The translations under genes and the position numbers were made by a program. From positions 1 to 19,018 of the forward strand of contig JACQYP010000196.1 of assembly GCA_016208205.1 (NCBI GenBank): DNA of 19,018 nt. Direction: 5' to 3'. Below, piece after piece: positions 1 through 6,713 of this stretch (position 1 is the first letter of the stretch; each line of letters starts with the position of its first letter). Under the pieces are notes generated by a model, which saw only the letters and a program-made list of their open reading frames with translations, searched no databases and was not told the DNA's origin. This stretch comes from Candidatus Desantisiibacteriota bacterium. GTDB lineage: Bacteria > UBA9089 > CG2-30-40-21.

Positions 1-234
1 GATAATGCCCTCAAATCTCATCATCTCATCAGTAACCCTTGCTACGCCATTAATTAGTTTTTTTGCCTCCAATTCAATCTCAGCCATCTTCCCTGCATGA
101 GGCAAGGAATCCTTTTGATTCGCGGTTCCGGATAGTATCATTGGCAATGGTATCATATCCTTGGTAAGAAAAACACTAATAGTAACCATTACAGCAGATA
201 CAATGATGATCTTTAAGAGGGTTGTTGCCTGCAT
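1..234 (-). CDS. Partial CDS, N-terminal part of a membrane-anchored protein of unknown function
   Basis: An open frame of 78 codons begins with ATG at 234 and reads without a stop to the left edge, so the C-terminus lies outside the window. An AAGGA Shine-Dalgarno-like site lies about 10 nt before the ATG, and a promoter with a perfect TATAAT box lies upstream. The translation starts MQATTLLKIIIVSAVMVTIS, a basic then strongly hydrophobic segment (about residues 7-24) that looks like a signal anchor or uncleaved signal peptide. A polar, probably helical part rich in Glu, Lys and Met follows, as expected of a periplasmic domain. I recognise no family. It is transcribed divergently from the radical SAM gene. 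Confidence 0.62.
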   Translation of the reverse strand, partial: MQATTLLKIIIVSAVMVTISVFLTKDMIPLPMILSGTANQKDSLPHAGKMAEIELEAKKLINGVARVTDEMMRFEGII

Positions 235-292
235 ATATTTTTATTCCTTCAGTTGCAGTCTATGTTGACTACTTGTAGATTTTTATTTTTTT

Positions 293-321
293 ATTATAAC
301 ACGAAATTGGACAAAAAGCAA
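293..321 (-). promoter_or_regulatory. Putative sigma-70 promoter for the left-edge gene
   Basis: On the minus strand a perfect TATAAT (293-298) is preceded, after a 17-nt spacer, by TTGCTT (316-321), which keeps the TTG of the -35 consensus. It lies about 60 nt upstream of the ATG at 234. The surrounding DNA is AT-rich, which makes chance matches more likely. Confidence 0.45.
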
Positions 322-380
322 GAAGTTTTGAGTTGTGTGAAATAGGTTATCAAATATTCAAAGCTTTACAAACAACATCC

Positions 381-409
381 TTGACCAAATGGCAAACACA
401 TGATACAAT
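381..409 (+). promoter_or_regulatory. Putative sigma-70 promoter for the radical SAM gene
   Basis: TTGACC (381-386), a 17-nt spacer and TACAAT (404-409) match the -35/-10 consensus at five of six positions each. The predicted transcription start is near 416, giving a leader of about 60 nt before the ATG at 475. Confidence 0.55.
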
Positions 410-474
410 ATATTATGAGGTAAGGATTCAACTGTAACTCTGTGATTAATAACTTTAATAATTGGAGAAACATA

Positions 475-1479
475 ATGCATGGAAAAAAGATAAAACATGG
501 ACTGGTCCATGCTTATTTTTTATATCATTATATTTGCGGCAGCCGTATTCTAAATTATATGCCCATGAACCTTATGATTGAACCTACAAATATGTGTAAC
601 CTTAAATGTCGTATGTGTCCACAAGATGGGCTTATGACCCGGAAAAAGGGTATGATGGATTTTGAGCTTTATAAGCGAATCATTGATGAGGCAAAAAACT
701 TTGTCTGGTGTGTCCAATTGTTTCACACAGGCGAGTCTCTGCTTCATCCAAGGCTTCCGGAGATGATTGAGTATGCCCGGCAAGCAGGCATGTATACTGT
801 GCTTAATACCAATGCCTGCCTGCTGACTAAAGAGAGGTCATCTCAACTAATCAAGGCTGGCCTCTCCCAGATATCGTTTTCCTTTGATGGTCCTACCCAG
901 CAGGCCTATGAGCAGATTCGGGTAGGGGCATCATATATTCAGGTAAAAAGCAATATCAAGGACTTTATTGCCTTAAAAAAACAGCAACAGGCAAGACAAC
1001 CGTCTACTATTATTGAGGTTATTCCTATGGAAGAAACGCAGGTCTATTTGCCTGATTTTTTGAAGGAACTTAAATCATTTGGAGCAGATGATGTCAGATG
1101 CTGGGGATATCATGAATGGACACATAATAGGTCGATCAATAACCAATATTATCCATGTGAATATCCCTATAGTATCATGGCTGTTTACTGGGATGGTCGG
1201 GTTGGACCGTGTTGTATGGATTATGATGGCAAATACATTATCGGAGATATTAAGGAACAATCTTTGTCTCAAATATGGAATTCATTAGAACTTCAGAGAC
1301 TAAGGGCTGCCTTTCGAGACAAGAGCTATTCTCAGATAGAGCTATGCCGGAATTGTTCATTCCTTACCTCTCCCAAAACATATATTTCATTATCCGGCAA
1401 GGCATTTAAGATTCTTTCCGGTGTAGTAGGTAAATGGGTATCTTCTCAAAATTTCAAGGTATACTCAGCTATGTTGTAG
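475..1479 (+). CDS. Radical SAM/SPASM domain protein
   Basis: A 334-residue radical SAM enzyme. The CxxxCxxC motif that binds the SAM-cleaving [4Fe-4S] cluster is at C41, C45 and C48 (CNLKCRMC), in the usual context EPTNMCNLKC. A C-terminal SPASM-like region carries C228, C246/C247, C291 and C294, with the family pattern GRVGPCCMD, a glycine-rich turn, SLSQIWNS and LCRNC, so an auxiliary Fe-S cluster is likely. Such proteins include peptide-maturing enzymes and enzymes acting on lipid or sugar substrates; the substrate cannot be told here. The frame is open from a GTG at 442, but the ATG at 475 has GGAG seven nt upstream and is preferred. The last two sense codons and the stop (ATG TTG TAG) lie in the start of the following heptad repeat, so the C-terminus may have been reset by that repeat. 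It probably shares a transcript with the flippase-like gene. Confidence 0.9.
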   Translation: MHGKKIKHGLVHAYFLYHYICGSRILNYMPMNLMIEPTNMCNLKCRMCPQDGLMTRKKGMMDFELYKRIIDEAKNFVWCVQLFHTGESLLHPRLPEMIEYARQAGMYTVLNTNACLLTKERSSQLIKAGLSQISFSFDGPTQQAYEQIRVGASYIQVKSNIKDFIALKKQQQARQPSTIIEVIPMEETQVYLPDFLKELKSFGADDVRCWGYHEWTHNRSINNQYYPCEYPYSIMAVYWDGRVGPCCMDYDGKYIIGDIKEQSLSQIWNSLELQRLRAAFRDKSYSQIELCRNCSFLTSPKTYISLSGKAFKILSGVVGKWVSSQNFKVYSAML

Positions 1480-1588
1480 GGTTAAGATGTTGTAGGTTGT
1501 AGGTTGTAAGTTGTAGGTTGTAGTCGTCACTTACAACCGATAACTTCTCTAACCTACAACATCCTAAACCTACAACCTACAACCTAAA
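1472..1588. repeat. Period-7 inverted repeat block (GTTGTAG family)
   Basis: The left half is a run of GTTGTAG/GTTGTAA heptads (about 1486-1523) and the right half is the reverse-complement words CTACAAC and ACCTACA (about 1551-1586). The two halves can pair into a long hairpin between the radical SAM and flippase-like genes. The left end overlaps the stop codon of the radical SAM gene. It could also attenuate transcription, but no T-tract follows. Confidence 0.8.
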
Positions 1589-1635
1589 TTACCCCGAGTT
1601 ATGAGAAGATACATACACTCCTTAGGAGAAAATAG

Positions 1636-2652
1636 ATGCGGTTAAGAACAAAGATTGTACTGGGCATATTGTTAGAGATATTGTTGATCTGGTTGTGGCT
1701 TCATTTTATTGATGTTAAAACTGCTGTAGCATACATCAAAAAAATCAATATCAACCTGATTTGTGTTGGTATGTTCTGCTATGTTAGTGCATATTTTATA
1801 AGAAGCATTCGCTGGAAGATTATCCTTGATCCAATTGTCTCTGTTTCCGTAAAAAAGATATTTGCCTTGTATACTGCCGGCATGTTTGTCAACTATCTTT
1901 TTCCGCCATTACGGGGTGGGGAATTTACCAAGAGTATCTTTCTTCGCAAAATGCACAATATAGGTATCACCCAAACCCTGCCAACGGTTTTTGTGGATAA
2001 GGTTATTGAAGCGTCACCTGTGGTTTTTATCTTCTGTGGCATTGTCTTTTCACCTTATGTTCCAAGCTTAGCAAAAATAATTATGCTTCCTATGTTGATT
2101 AGCTTTTTGCTTTTTGCCACCTTATCTATCATCGCAGCAAAAAAAAAGGAAATGACCAGCAAAAGATTAAAAGCCATTTTTCGGTGGCTTCCCAGGAGAT
2201 TTCAGCACAAGTTATTTGAGGCAATTGATTCCTCTTTTTCAGGTATAGTCATCTTAGAGGAACACCCAATAAAGCTTTTGGGACTGGTATTCTTGTCTCT
2301 TCTTGCCTTCTTGATGGATGCATCTTATATCTTCTTATTTTTCAAGGCATTTGGGGTGGCAATACCCTTCTGGGTTGCCCTTGTTGGTTATACATTAGTC
2401 ACCTTTTCTTATATTGTTCCTAATCCACCCTGTCAGGTCGGCAGTACTGAGGTAATAATTATCCTTATCTTTTCGGGGATATTTGGCATTAATAAAAACA
2501 TGGTAGCAGCTGTTGATATTTTGGCTCACACCCTGACCGGGTTATGGATCATCTTTAGCGGTAGCTTCTCTTTGAGCATGATTGGATTGAAGCTTAAGGA
2601 ATTAGTGGAGATAGATGAAAAGATGGATGATGAATATGATGGAAGGTTGTAA
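1636..2652 (+). CDS. Flippase-like integral membrane protein (UPF0104/LPG synthase TM-region family)
   Basis: A 338-residue polytopic membrane protein with about seven to eight hydrophobic helices. It resembles the lysylphosphatidylglycerol synthase transmembrane-region family (UPF0104, the AglD/MprF-type flippase fold). Family hallmarks are RSIRWKIIL after the second helix, the conserved PPLRGGEFTKSIFLRK segment (usual pattern P-x-R-x-GE), the following VFVDKVIE, and PNPPCQVGSTE in place of the usual PGGxGxxE. Members are thought to move lipids or lipid-linked intermediates across the cytoplasmic membrane; the substrate is unknown here. The ATG at 1636 has TAGGAG seven nt upstream. The gene ends AGG TTG TAA inside the first word of another heptad repeat. 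Being next to a radical SAM/SPASM gene suggests a small lipid or envelope pathway, which is inference. Confidence 0.85.
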   Translation: MRLRTKIVLGILLEILLIWLWLHFIDVKTAVAYIKKININLICVGMFCYVSAYFIRSIRWKIILDPIVSVSVKKIFALYTAGMFVNYLFPPLRGGEFTKSIFLRKMHNIGITQTLPTVFVDKVIEASPVVFIFCGIVFSPYVPSLAKIIMLPMLISFLLFATLSIIAAKKKEMTSKRLKAIFRWLPRRFQHKLFEAIDSSFSGIVILEEHPIKLLGLVFLSLLAFLMDASYIFLFFKAFGVAIPFWVALVGYTLVTFSYIVPNPPCQVGSTEVIIILIFSGIFGINKNMVAAVDILAHTLTGLWIIFSGSFSLSMIGLKLKELVEIDEKMDDEYDGRL

Positions 2653-3039
2653 GTTTAAGATGTTGTAGGTTGTAGGGTTATGATGCTTGTCAGCCAGTAG
2701 CAAGTGCAACACCATCTGTTAATTTGGCATGATATATAATGTTATTTCGTAACTACTCAGGAGTAGTCAGAATACAGAATTCAGGAGTCAGAATGAAAGA
2801 GTATAGTAAATCAATTGTTCAGGTATCAAAGTGATCTGTCATTCCCGCTTGCCCAAAATCCTTCTTTGTTAAGTACATCAGCCGTGATGGTTTTTCATAC
2901 ATTAAGGCTTGTCCCTGCGAATGCAGGGAGCTGCTTACTCCATGTTTATTCTGAATTCTGACTACTGGATACCTGAGTAGTTATGTTATTTCTTCAATTT
3001 CTTTAACCTACAACCTACTAAACCTACAACTTACAACAT
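2642..3039. repeat. Nested repeat region: outer GTTGTAG-family inverted arms around a MITE-like insert
   Basis: This fills the roughly 500-bp gap between the flippase-like gene and the lipoprotein gene. The outer left arm (2646-2676, words GTTGTAA/GTTGTAG) pairs with the outer right arm (3006-3036, AACCTAC/AACTTAC). Between them, 2677-2738 shows nothing recognisable and 2749-2983 is the MITE-like element. I see no coding region. The left arm overlaps the stop codon of the flippase-like gene. Confidence 0.7.
2749..2983. mobile_element. MITE-like non-autonomous element with terminal inverted repeats and 9-bp target duplication
   Basis: The left end reads TAACTACTCAGG (2750-2761) and the right end is its reverse complement (2972-2983). 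Similarity of the arms continues inward through GTAGTCAGAAT and CAGAATTCAG words. The element is flanked by a direct repeat TGTTATTTC (2740-2748 and 2984-2992), as expected for a target-site duplication. Inside are CATTCCCGC and a CCCTGC/GCAGGG hairpin (about 2911-2930) but no transposase or other gene. The inverted-repeat words follow the same 7-nt period (GTCAGAA, TACAGAA, TTCAGGA) as the block inside the GltD-like gene. Confidence 0.6.
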
Positions 3040-3061
3040 ATATTACACATCTGATAAACAC

Positions 3062-3095
3062 AAAAAAGGGAGAATAAAAATTAATTTATCCTCCC
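3062..3095 (-). terminator. Rho-independent terminator of the lipoprotein gene
   Basis: Read on the minus strand, an 11-bp stem with one mismatch (GGGAGGATAAA pairing with TTTATTCTCCC) has a short AT-rich loop and is followed directly by six Ts (3067 to 3062). It lies about 55 nt past the lipoprotein stop and would also end any read-through from the nuo operon. A second small hairpin (TTAACTT/AAGTTAA, 3102-3119) sits just before it. Confidence 0.75.
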
Positions 3096-3148
3096 CTCCT
3101 GTTAACTTTTTCAAGTTAAATACGTACTTAACTTCTACTATCCCCTCT

Positions 3149-3364
3149 TTATTTTGCTGCTTCTGTAGTAGTTGCTGCTTCAGTTGCTGTTCCAGCCTCT
3201 TCTGCTGCTGGAGCTGCAGCCTCCTCTGTTGCTGGAGCTGTTTCTTCTTCAACTGTAGCAGGTGCTGTTTCTTCTGCCTTCTTTGTTGGTGCACAACTCA
3301 CTATCGTTCCGCACAAACCAGCCATTAAGCAAAATACTACAAATAGTTTAGATGCATACTTCAA
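3149..3364 (-). CDS. Small Ala/Glu/Thr-rich lipoprotein
   Basis: A 71-residue predicted lipoprotein. A basic start (MKYASK) and a hydrophobic stretch lead to the lipobox TIVSC with Cys24 as the lipid-modified residue. The remaining 47 residues are low complexity, made almost only of Ala, Glu, Thr, Pro and Val in imperfect EETAPAT-type repeats, so they are probably extended and disordered. Function is unknown; tethering, surface coating or spacing in the envelope is conceivable. The start codon is TTG (3362-3364), well supported by a near-perfect Shine-Dalgarno AAAGGAGGTGA seven nt upstream. It has its own consensus promoter and terminator, so it is an independent and probably strongly expressed unit downstream of nuoN. 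Compositional simplicity makes homology hard to judge. Confidence 0.72.
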   Translation of the reverse strand: MKYASKLFVVFCLMAGLCGTIVSCAPTKKAEETAPATVEEETAPATEEAAAPAAEEAGTATEAATTTEAAK

Positions 3365-3426
3365 CTTGTCTTCACCTCCTTTTCTATCTTTATCGAATAG
3401 AAACTATTACCAAAACTTACCTATAT

Positions 3427-3454
3427 ATTATACATCAAATTTAAGATTTGTCAA
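3427..3454 (-). promoter_or_regulatory. Consensus sigma-70 promoter for the lipoprotein gene
   Basis: On the minus strand a perfect TTGACA (3449-3454), a 16-nt spacer and a perfect TATAAT (3427-3432) lie about 65 nt upstream of the TTG start. This is the best promoter in the window and argues for strong, constitutive expression. Confidence 0.75.
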
Positions 3455-3466
3455 GTGTTTTTTTAC

Positions 3467-3501
3467 GATTTCTTTATTTTTTTGCAAAAAATAAAGAAAT
3501 C
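3467..3501. terminator. Perfect 16-bp AT-rich hairpin after nuoN, possible terminator of the nuo operon
   Basis: The arm GATTTCTTTATTTTTT (3467-3482) is exactly complementary to 3486-3501 around a 3-nt loop. It lies 22 nt past the nuoN stop and just before the lipoprotein promoter. The stem is rich in A-T pairs and no T-tract follows on the minus strand beyond the stem itself, so termination strength is uncertain. It may instead be a transcript-end stabiliser. Confidence 0.5.
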
Positions 3502-3523
3502 CGCTTATTTTTTCATCAATACC

Positions 3524-4933
3524 TTATGCAAAAACCGACTCTATCGCTAAAGAAATAAATGATTGCGGTAAAATACCTATGAGAAAAAGTCCAAGCATAA
3601 TCAGGATAAGCACTACCCTTAACAATGGTGAAAGACAAATAATAGACTCATCCTTTGCCTCTCCAAGATACATGGATTTAAGTATACGAAAATAGTAATA
3701 AACTGATATTGTGCTGAAGATAAAGCCAATTACGGCAAGATATATGTACCCGGCATGAACTGCATAGGCAAACAGATAAAATTTACCCATAAACCCAGCC
3801 AGGGGCGGCAGCCCGGCAAGTGAAGCCAGACAGATAAGCATACACAGGCATAAGAATGGCGATCGTTTGTACATGCCGCTATACCCTTCAATCTCATCCG
3901 TGTCTATTCTTTTAGAGATAATGGCTATAACCATAAATATCCCGAGCGTGGCAAGGGCATAAACAAGCAGATAAAACATTATCGCTGACAACCCACTTGC
4001 AGTTCCTATTACCAGACCAATAAGCAGATACCCTGCATGTCCAATGCTTGAATAGGCAAGCAGCCTCTTTATATTTGCCTGAGGAATAGCAGATAGATTG
4101 CCAATAGCCATGGTAAGGATACAGAGAACAATCAAAACCATTGTCCACTCCTGCCTTATTCCACCAAACCCTTCCATGAATACTCGGATAAAGACGGCAA
4201 ATGATGCTGCCTTTGAGGCAGAGGCAAGAAAAGCGGTAATTGGGGTCGGTGCACCCTCATATGCCTCCGGTACCCAGAAATGAAATGGAATACAGGCTAT
4301 CTTAAACCCAAACCCGGCTAATATAAACGCTAAGCTAAGCGGCAGGGCACATCCTTTATTCCCCTGACTTAAAAATTCCCCTATCCCTTTTATCTCTGTT
4401 GTACCAGTCAGTCCATAGATTATTCCAATACCATAAAGTAATACTGCTGAACAGAATGCTCCAAACAACAGGTACTTTATCCCCCCTTCAATCCCTTGCT
4501 TTGTCCTGAGATATGCCACCAGCACATACGAACCAACGCTAAGCATTTCAAGGCTTACATACAAGCTGATAAGCTCACCTGCTGAAACCATAAACATGGT
4601 ACCCATAATAACCAGAAGAAGCACAAAGTAATATTCACCATGATGAGTAGTACGGTTGGCAAGATAGTCCATGGAAGAAACAATAACCAATATCCCAATC
4701 CCTAAGAAAAGATACTTGAAATACATGGCAAAGGTATCATTCACAAAACTTCTGTTGCCAAAGGCAAGCCCATCTTGTGTATTATAAACCGCAAACATCG
4801 CAGCTATTAATCCGGCAATAGCAATCAAGCCAAGCAGCTTTTTTGCCCCCTGTGTTATAAATAAATCTACAACAAGTACCAATAGGGCTGTACAACAAAC
4901 TATTATCTCTGGTGTAAGCAATGTATAATTCAA
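3524..4933 (-). CDS. nuoN: NADH-quinone oxidoreductase subunit N
   Basis: A 469-residue antiporter-like subunit of the complex I membrane arm with about 14 transmembrane helices; it carries one proton-translocation channel. Family residues are present: the helix-5 glutamate (E129, in YVSLEMLSVGSY), the helix-7 lysine (K211, KIACIPFHFWVPEAYEGAPT) and the helix-8 lysine (K241). Length is close to the usual 470-490. The start is TTG at 4931-4933, placed by GGAGG seven nt upstream. It is the last nuo gene of the operon, separated from nuoM by 208 bp of repeats and followed by a hairpin. Confidence 0.96.
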   Translation of the reverse strand: MNYTLLTPEIIVCCTALLVLVVDLFITQGAKKLLGLIAIAGLIAAMFAVYNTQDGLAFGNRSFVNDTFAMYFKYLFLGIGILVIVSSMDYLANRTTHHGEYYFVLLLVIMGTMFMVSAGELISLYVSLEMLSVGSYVLVAYLRTKQGIEGGIKYLLFGAFCSAVLLYGIGIIYGLTGTTEIKGIGEFLSQGNKGCALPLSLAFILAGFGFKIACIPFHFWVPEAYEGAPTPITAFLASASKAASFAVFIRVFMEGFGGIRQEWTMVLIVLCILTMAIGNLSAIPQANIKRLLAYSSIGHAGYLLIGLVIGTASGLSAIMFYLLVYALATLGIFMVIAIISKRIDTDEIEGYSGMYKRSPFLCLCMLICLASLAGLPPLAGFMGKFYLFAYAVHAGYIYLAVIGFIFSTISVYYYFRILKSMYLGEAKDESIICLSPLLRVVLILIMLGLFLIGILPQSFISLAIESVFA

Positions 4934-4964
4934 GGTTTATCCTCCAGTAAAACACAAAATATCT

Positions 4965-5038
4965 ACCACGAAAGGCACGAAAAACACGAAAAGTTCTGTT
5001 TGATTATTAATTTTCGTGTATTTCGTGTGTTTCGTGGT
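4965..5038. repeat. Period-9 inverted repeat (CACGAAAnn family)
   Basis: The left arm 4965-4992 consists of CACGAAA words spaced 9 nt apart. It pairs with 5011-5038 (TTTCGTG words) with three mismatches in 28, around an 18-nt AT-rich loop. Looser CGTG words continue to about 5135. It lies in the nuoM-nuoN gap. Confidence 0.8.
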
Positions 5039-5048
5039 TTTTTCTTTT

Positions 5049-5078
5049 AGAATAGGTGCGTTTCACGCACCGTATTCT
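5049..5078. repeat. GGTGCG/CGCACC hairpin in the nuoM-nuoN gap
   Basis: AGAATAGGTGCG (5049-5060) pairs with CGCACCGTATTCT (5066-5078) around a 5-nt loop, with a single bulged base. It lies just beyond the period-9 repeat. No T-tract follows on the minus strand, so it does not look like a terminator. It resembles the other hairpin words found in this operon. Confidence 0.6.
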
Positions 5079-5141
5079 CTTTTCGTGTTTTCCCCTTTCA
5101 TGATTTCGTGATAAATATTTCAGACTTTCGTGTTTCTCACA

Positions 5142-6620
5142 TTACGGCATTATCCCCTGTACAACTTGAGTCGTAGAGACATTCATCAAATCAACTAATA
5201 ATTTAGGACAGATACCTATCAAGATAATAACAATCAATAGGGGGACAATCGCCAGAAGCTCTCTTTTGTTTATATCTGTCAACTGTTCCCACCTTGGATT
5301 TAATTCCCTCCAGAAGACCCTCTCCATCATCCACAAGAGGTAAACCGCAGTTATCACCACACCGCTTGTAGATAATATTGCCAAAAGCTTAAACCCGGGG
5401 AAGGTGCTGACGAATGTACCCATCAGGCAGACAAACTCCCCAATAAACCCGGCCAACCCCGGCAAGCCGAGAGAGGCTAAGACTGCAACCGTCATCATCC
5501 CTGTATATATCGGCATACGATTCCACAACCCGCTGAATTCATCAATATTCCTTGTATGTGCCCGATCATAAATAACCCCAACAAGCATAAACAAGCTGCC
5601 GGTTACTGCCCCATGCGTAAACATCTGAACAACAGCTCCGTTTATACCTGTTACGGTTAATGCCCCCATGGCTATCAAACAGAATCCCATATGACTGATA
5701 CTTGAATAAGCAATCATCTTTTTTAAGTCATTCTGAGCCATAGCAGTACATGCACCGTAAATAATATTAATTACACCAAGGACAGCAAATGGATAGGCAA
5801 AATATATGGCTGCATCAGGGAATATGGGGAAACTCACCCTTAAAAATCCATATATTCCCATCTTTAACAATATACCGGCAAGGATGACACTTGCTGCGGT
5901 TGGTGCCTCAACATGGGCATCCGGAAGCCATGTATGAAACGGCCAGATAGGCACCTTAACTGCAAACCCGATAAAGAATAAGAAAAACATCAGGTTTTGA
6001 AAATCTCTGGCAAAGCTGCATGTTTTTGAAAGCTCCAGAATATCCATGGTATGTGGCGAAGATGTAAAGTAGACGCATAATATCCCGATAAGCATTATCA
6101 AGCTGCCGATCACCGTATAAAGCACAAACTTAATAGCCGCATACTTCCTTCTTGGTCCTCCCCAAACCCCAATCAAAAAGTACATAGGCAGGAGAACAGC
6201 CTCCCAGAAGATATAGAATAAAAACAAGTCCATGGCAACAAAGACCCCGAGCATCCCTGTTTCAAGTATCAAAAATAGTATGAAATATTCCTTCACCCTT
6301 TTTGTTATACTGCAGGAGATAAGAACAGACAAAAAGGTTAACAGGGCAGTCAGTAAAAAGATAGATATGCTCAACCCATCAAGTCCAACATGATAATGGA
6401 TATTAAAGACTGGAATCCATAATATTTTTTCCACAAACTGCAGGTCGGCAATCTTTGGATTAAAATTAACATACACCATCCCGGCCAGAACAAGGGGGAT
6501 AAATGAAAACACCAATGCCAACCCCTTGACAGTCTTCTCCATCTCCTTTGGTGTACAAAGGATGAACATGCCGCCTATTAATGGTATAAATATCATCCAG
6601 CTTAAAATTGGGAAATCCAT
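5142..6620 (-). CDS. nuoM: NADH-quinone oxidoreductase subunit M
   Basis: A 492-residue antiporter-like proton-pumping subunit of the complex I membrane arm, between NuoN and NuoL in the assembled arm. Key residues are seen at E140 (FYIFWEAVLLPMYFLIGVWG), K222 (AVKVPIWPFHTWLPDAHVEA) and K253 (GILLKMGIYGFLR), corresponding to E144, K234 and K265 of the E. coli protein, and the later glutamate in FIGEF is also kept. Length is normal (about 490-510). The ATG at 6620 has AAGGAG six nt upstream. It is followed by a repeat-filled gap before nuoN and preceded by a hairpin-pair element after nuoL. Confidence 0.97.
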   Translation of the reverse strand: MDFPILSWMIFIPLIGGMFILCTPKEMEKTVKGLALVFSFIPLVLAGMVYVNFNPKIADLQFVEKILWIPVFNIHYHVGLDGLSISIFLLTALLTFLSVLISCSITKRVKEYFILFLILETGMLGVFVAMDLFLFYIFWEAVLLPMYFLIGVWGGPRRKYAAIKFVLYTVIGSLIMLIGILCVYFTSSPHTMDILELSKTCSFARDFQNLMFFLFFIGFAVKVPIWPFHTWLPDAHVEAPTAASVILAGILLKMGIYGFLRVSFPIFPDAAIYFAYPFAVLGVINIIYGACTAMAQNDLKKMIAYSSISHMGFCLIAMGALTVTGINGAVVQMFTHGAVTGSLFMLVGVIYDRAHTRNIDEFSGLWNRMPIYTGMMTVAVLASLGLPGLAGFIGEFVCLMGTFVSTFPGFKLLAILSTSGVVITAVYLLWMMERVFWRELNPRWEQLTDINKRELLAIVPLLIVIILIGICPKLLVDLMNVSTTQVVQGIMP

Positions 6621-6647
6621 TGTTCACTCCTTGTTTATAATCGGTCA

Positions 6648-6712
6648 GTAGTCCAACATTCTATGTTGGTAGAAATATATAGCCAAGATAGAATCAGGAA
6701 TGTCTGTGCTAC
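6648..6712. repeat. GTAG-footed hairpin pair (REP/BIME-like) in the nuoL-nuoM gap
   Basis: It starts GTAGT followed by the hairpin CCAACAT-TCT-ATGTTGG (6653-6669) and ends with CTAC (6709-6712). The right half read on the other strand is GTAGCACAGACATTCCTG, a degenerate relative of the word in the nuoH-downstream element. It ends two nt before the nuoL stop codon. Confidence 0.55.
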
Positions 6713-6713
6713 C

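Noticed and set aside
1472..1588. CRISPR array from the repeated GTTGTAG words
   Set aside because: Units are 7 nt without unique spacers, they form an inverted pair, and no cas genes are present.
3043..3294. Gln/Leu-rich minus-strand open frame overlapping the lipoprotein
   Set aside because: It is a frame-shifted reading of the low-complexity lipoprotein gene. Only the frame with the lipobox, start signal and Shine-Dalgarno site is credible.
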